Positions 1 to 5,399 of a stretch of 9,829 nucleotides of DNA are shown piece after piece. Position numbers and translations under genes: made by a program. The notes beneath the pieces are model-generated. The model did not search any database. It had not been told where the DNA came from and saw nothing but the letters and a program-made list of their open reading frames with translations. The stretch's first letter is position 1. Every line of letters starts with the position of its first letter. This DNA comes from Methanobacterium sp. (lineage in GTDB: Archaea > Methanobacteriota > Methanobacteria > Methanobacteriales > Methanobacteriaceae): contig JAHKLQ010000223.1 in the NCBI GenBank assembly GCA_020854975.1, positions 1 to 9,829 of the forward strand. The letters run 5' to 3'.

Positions 1-121
1 ATTCTAAATTTTTCATACATTTCATTACCCTACAGAACTCTTTCCAATGTTAATTTTTCATAAAGATCAAATAGTACTTTTTGGTTATCTTTTAGACTAA
101 ATGAAATAAATCTCTGCGGAA

Positions 122-131
122 AATTATATAT
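122..131 (+). promoter_or_regulatory. Putative archaeal TATA box for the CMD-family gene
   Basis: The AT-rich element AATTATATAT lies about 55 bases before the ATG at 183. With usual archaeal spacing (about 25 bases from TATA centre to start site) transcription would begin near 150, giving a leader of roughly 30 bases that contains the ribosome binding site GGGGATGA at 171-178. The surroundings are AT-rich, so other TATA-like sites are possible. Confidence 0.4.
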
Positions 132-182
132 GAAAAAAAGAAGATAAATTAACATTGATTAAGATTTAAAGGGGATGAAAAG

Positions 183-503
183 ATGAAAGAAGACGTTTTT
201 TATGGTAAAGGCATGGCTCATGTTAAAAAAGACTATCCAGATATCTTTAAAGCAGTAGTGGAATTAAATGAAGCAGCTTACACAGGTAAAGTTTTGGACT
301 ATCGCACTCAGAAACTCATTGCTCTTGGAATAACTGCTGCTGCTTCTGATGACCGGGCCATGAAAAAGCAGATGATGAGTGCCATGAGAGAATTTGACAT
401 CACCAAAGACGAGATTGTCGACGTCCTGAGAGTGGTTCTTTTAACTTCTGGTAACCCACCATTCACTAAAGCGATGAAAATTCTCTATGATATAACAGAA
501 TAA
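183..503 (+). CDS. Carboxymuconolactone decarboxylase (CMD/AhpD-like) family protein without catalytic cysteines
   Basis: This 106-residue protein has the single-domain CMD/AhpD-like layout: an N-terminal helix (FKAVVELNEAAYTGKVLD, about 22-39), the family core KLIALGITAAA (44-54), and a C-terminal helix with LRVVLLTSGNPPF (82-94). Canonical peroxidase-type members carry a CxxC followed by a His just after this core. Here that stretch reads SDDRAMKKQ (55-63), and the whole protein contains no cysteine, so AhpD-like disulfide chemistry is not possible. Gamma-carboxymuconolactone decarboxylase members also differ in this region, so the substrate cannot be named. The start is supported by GGGGATGA at 171-178. 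The gene appears monocistronic, with a T9 tract just downstream. Family placement is fairly secure; the biochemical role is unknown. Confidence 0.8.
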   Translation: MKEDVFYGKGMAHVKKDYPDIFKAVVELNEAAYTGKVLDYRTQKLIALGITAAASDDRAMKKQMMSAMREFDITKDEIVDVLRVVLLTSGNPPFTKAMKILYDITE

Positions 504-510
504 CTCCATA

Positions 511-525
511 TTTTTTTTTATTCTT
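511..525 (+). terminator. Oligo-T terminator after the CMD-family gene
   Basis: Nine consecutive T residues (511-519) followed by ATTCTTTT lie eight bases after the TAA stop. Archaeal RNA polymerase terminates at such T tracts without needing a hairpin, and none is evident here. This separates the gene from the HEAT-repeat gene downstream. Confidence 0.55.
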
Positions 526-569
526 TTGAATAGATGGTAGGTTTGGCACTGAATATTATTATTAAGCGT

Positions 570-618
570 AGAATATTCAATATTAATCTATTCTAGAGAA
601 CAGAGTAGATTATATTCT
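570..618 (+). repeat. Nested inverted repeat upstream of the HEAT-repeat gene
   Basis: The inner arms are TAATCTATTCT (584-594) and AGAGTAGATTA (602-612). They pair over 11 bp with a single G-T mismatch, which would be a wobble pair in RNA, around the 7-base loop AGAGAAC. Outside them AGAATAT (570-576) is complementary to ATATTCT (612-618). The right outer arm shares base 612 with the inner stem, so both stems could stack into one long hairpin with an internal loop on the left. It ends about 10 bases before the ATG at 629, so it could be a 5' leader structure or a protein-binding palindrome. Confidence 0.45.
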
Positions 619-628
619 GCATGATAAC

Positions 629-1186
629 ATGAATGAACTCCTTGAATTATTGGAAGGTGGGGATATCCGTTCAGATGGACACGCCGATGAAGTGGCATCT
701 GATGTAATCCAGAACACCGAACTATTTCAACTACTATTGGATGGTCTAGAAGAAGATGATAATGATCTTGTCAGGGGGAGAACTGCCCATGCCCTGGAAA
801 AGGTTTCTAGAATACATCCAGAACTTTTTAAAGGACTTTTAAACCAACTTATAGAACAAGCACTGGAAGATAAGTTGCCAATGGTCCGATGGCACCTGGC
901 AATGTTATTAGTGAACCTAGAACTTTCCCCTCAGGAAACAAATAAGGTAATATTGGTTTTATACATCCTTTTGGATGATGAGAGTGTTTTTGTTAAGTCA
1001 TGGGCTATATCTGGCTTAACTATTCTGGCACAGCAGAAGCCGGATAAAAATGGAGCAATAACTACTAAAATCAAAGTTTTGAAGGATCATAAGAGTGCTG
1101 CAGTTAGAAATAGGATTTCCAAGGCATTGAAAGTTCTAGAAGATGGTGAGACTCTGCCTAAGGGTTGGTCAAAAAGAGGTATGTGA
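629..1186 (+). CDS. HEAT-like repeat protein
   Basis: This 185-residue, predicted soluble, all-helical protein carries about four HEAT/PBS-lyase-like units. The second-helix signature recurs as DDNDLVRGRTAHALEKV (43-59), DKLPMVRWHLAMLLVNL (81-97), DESVFVKSWAISGLTIL (117-133) and HKSAAVRNRISKALKVL (154-170). Each has an acidic or polar turn, V(R/K), then A/L-rich helix spacing. Such repeats are protein-interaction scaffolds; no catalytic motif is visible and the partner is unknown. There is no convincing Shine-Dalgarno sequence before the ATG. An upstream ATG at 621 stops at once, and the leader holds a nested inverted repeat at 570-618. The gene is convergent with the ArsR-type gene, leaving only 33 bases between them. 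Fold assignment is good; function is unassigned. Confidence 0.75.
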   Translation: MNELLELLEGGDIRSDGHADEVASDVIQNTELFQLLLDGLEEDDNDLVRGRTAHALEKVSRIHPELFKGLLNQLIEQALEDKLPMVRWHLAMLLVNLELSPQETNKVILVLYILLDDESVFVKSWAISGLTILAQQKPDKNGAITTKIKVLKDHKSAAVRNRISKALKVLEDGETLPKGWSKRGM

Positions 1187-1219
1187 TACTTCACTTAAAT
1201 GTACTTAAAATTTAATTAT

Positions 1220-1609
1220 TTATTTTCGTTCTAAAAAGGACATTGTCAGATTTTTACGTTGTTCAATTTCTTTTCTTTTCATTTTCATTTTCTTACTTTC
1301 TTTAAACACGTTTCCGATGGTATAAATATATTTCTCACCGTCATCACTTAAACAGTAGGTTCCGTGTTGTATTTTTTCGATTAATCCTGTATTTTTCAGT
1401 TGGGTGAGATGGTTCGCCAGAGCGGATTTTTTAAGGTCCATTTCATCAAGCAAAGTTCGAAAGTTCAGGGGACCATTCCATAACAGAATTAAAATTTTTA
1501 ACCTACCAGGATTCCCTATTGCCTTTAAAATAGGAATAATTTCATCAAATGATTTTAAGAGAAACTCTTGTGAAGGTTTCGAATCATTTTTTTTATCCAT
1601 AGTAACCAT
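1220..1609 (-). CDS. ArsR-type winged-helix transcriptional regulator
   Basis: This 129-residue DNA-binding protein has the ArsR fold. KAIGNPGRLKILILLWNG (29-46) is the typical opening helix pair. LNFRTLLDEMDLKKSALANHL (48-68) is the helix-turn-helix, with KKSALANHLTQLKNTGLI as recognition helix. IEKIQHGTYCLSDDGEKYI (77-95) forms the wing. The tail after residue 100 is highly basic (KESKKMKMKRKEIEQRK) and has no ligand domain. There is no CxC metal-binding motif; the only cysteine is C86 in the wing, so metal sensing is unlikely. It is divergent from the GyrI-TrmO fusion gene. An attractive inference is that the neighbouring GyrI-like domains supply the effector-binding function that is fused to the HTH in other regulators. 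An ATG three codons downstream (complement of 1598-1600) is an alternative start and fits a near-leaderless transcript. Confidence 0.82.
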   Translation of the reverse strand: MVTMDKKNDSKPSQEFLLKSFDEIIPILKAIGNPGRLKILILLWNGPLNFRTLLDEMDLKKSALANHLTQLKNTGLIEKIQHGTYCLSDDGEKYIYTIGNVFKESKKMKMKRKEIEQRKNLTMSFLERK

Positions 1610-1620
1610 TAATTTTTTAG

Positions 1621-1637
1621 TTAAATAAATATTTTCC
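1621..1637 (-). promoter_or_regulatory. Putative TATA box for the ArsR-type gene
   Basis: On the minus strand GGAAAATATTTATTTAA reads as an A-rich element followed by a TATTTATT box. Its centre is about 20-30 bases before the two candidate ATG codons (1607-1609 and 1598-1600), so the transcript would be leaderless or nearly so. This agrees with the absence of a Shine-Dalgarno sequence in front of this gene. Confidence 0.4.
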
Positions 1638-1690
1638 TCTAAACAGCATGTATCTTTTTCATATCACTTTTTTTCATTAGATTAATGCAA

Positions 1691-1752
1691 TATTCTGAAT
1701 AATCAATGCACGAAAATATCATTAAGTTCATTTAATAGTGGAATATTATTCC
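1691..1752. promoter_or_regulatory. Pair of candidate operator palindromes in the divergent region
   Basis: Two short perfect palindromes lie between the divergent ArsR-type and GyrI-TrmO genes: TATTC-T-GAATA at 1691-1701 and GGAATA-T-TATTCC at 1740-1752. Both are built from the half-site GAATA/TATTC. The second ends 13 bases before the TATA box of the rightward gene. Their position suits binding by the adjacent ArsR-type regulator. The sequence is AT-rich, so chance occurrence cannot be excluded. Confidence 0.4.
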
Positions 1753-1756
1753 GTAA

Positions 1757-1772
1757 AAAAATAAATTTATAT
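1757..1772 (+). promoter_or_regulatory. Archaeal BRE/TATA promoter of the GyrI-TrmO fusion gene
   Basis: An A-rich BRE-like stretch (AAAAAATAAA) leads straight into TTTATAT at 1766-1772, close to the ideal methanogen promoter. Transcription is expected near 1793-1797, giving a leader of about 30 bases that includes the ribosome binding site GGGAG at 1813-1817. Confidence 0.6.
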
Positions 1773-1827
1773 GTTATGGCCTCCAGATAATATACTCAGG
1801 CAAAAATGAAAAGGGAGAATAAGATAG

Positions 1828-2781
1828 ATGGAAATTAAACCAAAAACCATTGAAGAGAAACAGGTGGCCAGCATAACCTATACTGGACCTGTAGAAGACA
1901 TGGGTGAGCTAATTGGAGAATTAACAGGCTGGTTAGTAAGTAAAGGATTGAAAATAACTGAACCTCCTTTTGTAGTTTATTACACCAGCCCTATGGATGT
2001 TCCACCAGAGAAAATGGAATATGATGTGGGGATACCTTTCCACGGTAAAGCACAAGATGAGGGCAGAATCAGAATAAGGATAATGCCTCAGCATCATGTT
2101 TTATTTGTTGTACATAAAGGACCTTACCAAGAAATAGAGGCAGCCTATGGGATGATGATGGAACACATTATGAAGGAAAGTAAGGAGATGATCGGTGCTC
2201 CGCGGGAAATATATCTGAATAATCCGATGGAAGTTCCTGAAAACGAGCTTATAACAGAATTGCAGTTTCCTATTGTTCCAGAATCAATTATGGGAGAAAT
2301 AACCAGCAATATAGAATTTTATGACATCAGCGAGCTTCAGGAAACATTTAAGGTCTTTAAAATTGGTCAGGTTAAAAACAATAATGCAAAAACTTACCTG
2401 GAGATCTTGGAACCTTACAGGCCGGCATTGAAGAATTTGGAGGATTTCAGTCATGTCATGATATTCTGGTGGGCAGATAAGTTCGATAATGATAAATATC
2501 GAACGGCTTTACGCACTAAACCTCCATATGCTATGGATAGGTTAATTGGTGTATTTGCAACCCGTGCAGAGTATCGCCCTAACCCCATAGCAGTTACCAC
2601 TTGCAGGGTAATGAGTGTCCATGAAAATGATGGAATAGTAGAAATATCAAGTGTAGATGCCTTTGACGGCACACCAATTATTGATTTAAAACCATACGTG
2701 GCTTCATTTGATAGAATAAAGGAACCAAAACTTCCCAATTGGCTTTCTTTTTTATGGCCTGAATGGAAAGGAGAATATTAG
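1828..2781 (+). CDS. GyrI-like effector-binding domain fused to a TrmO/TsaA-like domain
   Basis: This 317-residue protein has two domains. Residues 1-150 match the GyrI-like / AraC effector-binding fold: VASITYTGPVEDMGELIGEL (13-32), PPFVVYYTSPMDVP (46-59), then VLFVVHKGPYQEI (91-103), ending in ITELQFPI. Such domains bind small hydrophobic or cationic ligands. Residues 174-300 match TrmO/TsaA (UPF0066), the SAM-dependent enzyme family that N6-methylates t6A37 in tRNA: LEDFSHVMIFWW (204-215), GVFATRAEYRPNPI (241-254) and DGTPIIDLKPY (280-290). In the RPNPIG motif the last glycine is alanine (A255), and the PRQ segment of classical TrmO is not evident, so activity on tRNA is not assured. The start has GGGAG ten bases upstream. 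The stop is TAG (2779-2781). A ligand-gated methyltransferase-like protein is an inference from the fusion. Confidence 0.8.
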   Translation: MEIKPKTIEEKQVASITYTGPVEDMGELIGELTGWLVSKGLKITEPPFVVYYTSPMDVPPEKMEYDVGIPFHGKAQDEGRIRIRIMPQHHVLFVVHKGPYQEIEAAYGMMMEHIMKESKEMIGAPREIYLNNPMEVPENELITELQFPIVPESIMGEITSNIEFYDISELQETFKVFKIGQVKNNNAKTYLEILEPYRPALKNLEDFSHVMIFWWADKFDNDKYRTALRTKPPYAMDRLIGVFATRAEYRPNPIAVTTCRVMSVHENDGIVEISSVDAFDGTPIIDLKPYVASFDRIKEPKLPNWLSFLWPEWKGEY

Positions 2782-2829
2782 GTAATATTTTTATCTTGAT
2801 GAAGTGAGTAGCAAAAATTTCAAATATTA

Positions 2830-2883
2830 ATGCAGGAGGTGATACTAAACATATTATCCCACGTCTTAACAAATATAAGATAA
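2830..2883 (+). other. Orphan consensus Shine-Dalgarno and 17-codon ORF
   Basis: GGAGGTGAT at 2835-2843 is a full anti-Shine-Dalgarno match, stronger than that of any real gene in the window, yet no ATG, GTG or TTG follows at the right spacing with an open frame of useful length. An ATG at 2830 overlaps the site and opens a 17-codon frame ending in TAA at 2881-2883. It may be the remnant of a lost gene start or chance; I do not claim a translated product. Confidence 0.2.
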
Positions 2884-2885
2884 GA

Positions 2886-2915
2886 TGATATCTTTATTTA
2901 CAGTTAGTTGATATC
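2886..2915 (+). promoter_or_regulatory. Putative promoter of the second GyrI-like gene, bracketed by TGATATC repeats
   Basis: A TATA-like TTTATTTA at 2893-2900 lies about 60 bases before the start codon. It is flanked on both sides by the identical heptamer TGATATC (2886-2892 and 2909-2915), whose core GATATC is itself palindromic. The 23-bp spacing is a little over two helical turns, so the copies lie on about the same DNA face, which suits a regulator bound around the TATA box. Confidence 0.35.
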
Positions 2916-2954
2916 CTCATTTGTAGAATAACAGATATTGTGGATGTAATCTCG

Positions 2955-3500
2955 ATGGAATCTGAACACAACTTACCAAAACCCAAAAAAATAAGAATAA
3001 CTAGTGAAAAGGCCTTTAAATTAGTTGGTTGTGTTTATTATGGTGATCCCTTTCATTCCAGTGAGGAATGGAGTATAGAAAATGAAATAGGAGTGCTTTG
3101 GAATCGTTTTTTTCGATTATGTCAAACTTATGGTCATTTTATTCAAGAAGAGGCTGTTAATGACCGTGCATATGAGGTTCATATTCAACCGGAAGATTAT
3201 CATGAAACTGGGAAATTTTTTGTTTATGTGGGGATAGAGGTTAAAAAACTGGAAAAAATGCCTATAGAAATGTTTTGCAAGCTTTTACCATCAACAAAAT
3301 ACGCAGTGTTCACTTTTAAAGGAGAAGATATGTTTAAAGGCTGTGAATATATATGGAACTATTGGCTTCCCAACTCAGAATATGATGAAGCCTATCCCTA
3401 TATGGTTCAAGCTTATGATAAGAATAAATTTCGGGGAATGGATAACCCCCAATCTGAAGTTGATTTTTACGTGCCAGTAAACTTGAAAAAGCCTGAATAA
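2955..3500 (+). CDS. GyrI-like / AraC effector-binding domain protein
   Basis: A stand-alone effector-binding domain protein of 181 residues from the ATG at 2955. The family signature is clear in the C-terminal half: the strand STKYAVFTFKG, then the helix and loop EYIWNYWLPNSEYD, a following YMVQAYDKNKF, and the closing strand EVDFYVPVNLKK. A first repeat begins at KIRITSEKAFKLVGCVYYG. GyrI-like domains bind amphipathic or cationic small molecules, either fused to HTH domains (BmrR, Rob) or alone. No HTH is present here, so the protein probably sequesters or senses a ligand, perhaps with the ArsR-type regulator nearby. A GTG at 2940 would add five residues but has no ribosome binding site; GGATG at 2942-2946 suits the ATG at 2955. 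It belongs to the same superfamily as the N-terminal domain of the preceding gene. Confidence 0.75.
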   Translation: MESEHNLPKPKKIRITSEKAFKLVGCVYYGDPFHSSEEWSIENEIGVLWNRFFRLCQTYGHFIQEEAVNDRAYEVHIQPEDYHETGKFFVYVGIEVKKLEKMPIEMFCKLLPSTKYAVFTFKGEDMFKGCEYIWNYWLPNSEYDEAYPYMVQAYDKNKFRGMDNPQSEVDFYVPVNLKKPE

Positions 3501-3550
3501 CTGGAATATAATTTAATATAAATTAATCCTGTAATAATGGGGGGAATTGT

Positions 3551-4381
3551 ATGGGCTTTGAATTACCTGAAATAATAAATCTTTCCAAACAGATGGAAAC
3601 CACCATTAAAGGTAAAGTTATAAATGAAATTATTCTGGGAGAACGTTGTAAAAGTATTATTAAGCAGGGAATGTGCAATCTGGATAAAAGAAAAGATGAA
3701 ATCCTAAACACCCCGATTAGATCCATAAAATCGCGTGGTAAATGGATTTTCATAGAATTTGAGAATAAATTGTTTCTTTTAGTGGGTGAAATCATTGGAA
3801 AATTTCTTTTTCAACAAAATACGGATGAAATTCCATCTAAATGTCATGTTCTTTTTAAATTTGAAGATGGATCCTTTTTAACCTTTCAATCATCATTGTA
3901 TGCATTTTTAATAGTTGCAAACGAAAAATAGTTAAAAGAACATAAATATGCTGGCAATGTAGGGCCCTCACCCCTTGATAAGGAATTCACTTACTCCTAT
4001 TTTAGTGATATTCTGTCCAAATATAAAAACCGGGGAATCAAGGGAGTTTTAAACCTGCAGGGTGAAATTTCAGGATTAGGCAATGCTTACATCAATGATA
4101 TTTTATATGAAGCATGTATTCATCCTAAAACGAAAGTATCTGCCTTAAAGGATGATGAAAAGAAGCTGTTGTATGATAAAATTATTGAAATAATTACATT
4201 GGCAGTGAAGGAGGGTGGAAGTTCCAAAGAATATGATTTATTCGGTGAACATGGCAATTACATTAGAATAATGGATCAACACAGTAAAAATATGGAATGT
4301 GAGCGCTGCGGGACGAAGATTGTTAAAGTGAATGTTTTGGGTTCCTCTTCCTATTTATGTCCCGAATGTCAGAAAATATAA
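3551..4381 (+). pseudogene. Fpg/Nei-type DNA glycosylase homologue interrupted by one in-frame TAG
   Basis: One continuous frame of 276 codons, normal Fpg/Nei length, is broken only by TAG at 3929-3931 (codon 127). Before the stop are the N-terminal ELPE motif (residues 4-7) and the beta-sandwich with SRGKWIFIEF (61-70), whose Lys64 matches the conserved GK of the family. After it, in the same frame, come the helix-two-turn-helix region (LQGEISGLGNAYINDILYEACIHP, nt about 4055-4126) and a four-cysteine zinc finger (CERC...CPEC) ending at TAA. The stop falls in the linker between the two halves. Residue 3 is Phe where Fpg has its catalytic N-terminal proline, and SSSYLC replaces the Arg-bearing finger tip. 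This recalls a Fpg-like subfamily starting M-I-E-L-P-E, so these differences may predate the stop. The ribosome binding site GGGGGAA precedes the ATG. A translated N-terminal half would be inactive. Confidence 0.8.
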
Positions 4382-4454
4382 TTAAAAGAGTTTAAAATGT
4401 CTTTGTATAAGATAAAAAGTAAGTGAAAAGAGCATAAAAACTTGGGTTATTAAA

Positions 4455-5247
4455 ATGTCAAAAGAAATATCTGACCAAGAAATTGAAATAATAACCTTAA
4501 ATATGGATAATATTGACTCTGAACACATATGCTGTGCCATTGAAAACGATAAAAAGATCAAAAACGTGTCACTGTCAAGAAAGCATGGTTAAAGGAAAGA
4601 TTTCCGGAGGGGCACACCTTTAAAAAGTTCGATGTTCGAGGGAAAGTGTTCATAGAGTATGTTCCAGCTGAATATGCTGGTTCCCAGTTGAAGCTCCAGG
4701 TTACAATTTCCTCCAGTGCTTCTGGGCTTCTGGACGTTATAAGAGAAAGGGTTACAGGTCCAGACTATTGGAAGAATGTGAAAAAGATTCCTTAAAAAAA
4801 TGATAAAAATGGTTTGGTGGCTGTCACCGGACGTAAAAAACTTCCTTTCACTGTGGATAAAAAATTCTACCTCAAAAAAAAGGGTTCAAAGTATGTGATG
4901 AAGCACCACCCTACTTTGAAATGCTGGTGAAAAAATATAAGGAAGATGTACCCACACCTCATTTTACAGAAAAGGCCAAAAAAGCTGAAATTCCTGAAAA
5001 AGAAGGATTAACATTTTATTACACAGATAGGTGTCCATTCAATGCAGATTATGTTGATATAATGATTGATGTTGCTCATAAACACGACATCATGACTGAA
5101 AAGATTAAAGTGGAAAGTTTGAAACAGGCCAAAGATTTACCATCCCCTTTTGGAATTTTCAGTGTGTTTTTCAACGGAAAATTCTTAACACATGAGGTAA
5201 TGGCTGAAAAGAAGTTTGATAAACTTTTAAAAACTGTGATTGATTGA
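4455..5247 (+). pseudogene. GNAT acetyltransferase with YoaP-type C-terminal domain, broken by four frameshifts
   Basis: Joining three frames recovers one protein of about 264 residues: an N-terminal GNAT domain (IITLNMDNIDSEHICCAI, KKAWLKERFPEGHTFKKFD, VRGKVFIEYVPAEY, PVEAPGYNFLQCFWASG, then LVAVTGRKKLPF) and a C-terminal YoaP-like, thioredoxin-fold-like domain (LTFYYTDRCPFNADYV to FFNGKFLTHEVMAEKKF). The breaks lie near 4557 (one base lost), near 4677 (one base lost), in the A7 run 4794-4800 (one A gained) and in the A8 run 4874-4881 (best explained as one A lost). The acetyl-CoA loop RxxGxG reads RYKRKG, with AGA at 4744-4746 where a glycine codon is expected. An open frame of 108 codons (4921-5247) covers only the YoaP domain and is unlikely to be a gene by itself. 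The substrate of this family is not established. Confidence 0.82.
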
Positions 5248-5333
5248 GGAATTTCAAAAATCGTTTATTTAATGATAAAATCTTTTTTAGGTTAAAAAAT
5301 ATACAATAAATGAAAAAAAATTAATGTTTTAGC

Positions 5334-5344
5334 AAATAAATATA
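5334..5344 (+). promoter_or_regulatory. Putative TATA box of the histidine kinase gene
   Basis: AAATAAATATA, preceded by AGC, lies about 60 bases before the kinase ATG. The expected start site near 5364 would give a leader of about 35 bases containing the weak ribosome binding site GGGAA at 5386-5390. Between the preceding pseudogene stop and this element there is only AT-rich sequence with a T6 run at 5283-5288 that may end upstream transcription. Confidence 0.4.
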
Positions 5345-5399
5345 GGTGCATATCATTATTTTGATCAATTTTTTAGAAATTATCCGGGAATGATTTGGT

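Noticed and set aside
2451..2872. Minus-strand open frames opposite the TrmO-like domain and beyond
   Set aside because: The opposite strand carries recognisable TrmO motifs, and these frames lack promoters and family features.
3929..3931. In-frame TAG considered as a pyrrolysine codon
   Set aside because: No pyl genes are visible, the likely lineage is not known to use pyrrolysine, Fpg-type proteins are not known Pyl proteins, and another gene here ends at TAG. Kept only as a point to check.
4169..4381. 70-codon frame with a zinc finger taken as a separate small gene
   Set aside because: It starts at an internal TTG and is the C-terminal part of the glycosylase frame.
4794..4881. A7 and A8 runs considered as programmed frameshift sites
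   Set aside because: Two other indels outside homopolymers and a damaged acetyl-CoA loop point to gene decay or sequence error, not to programmed slippage.
4921..5247. 108-codon open frame taken as an independent thioredoxin-like gene
   Set aside because: It continues upstream sequence encoding the GNAT domain, has no ribosome binding site, and its Met is an internal family residue (PPYFEML).
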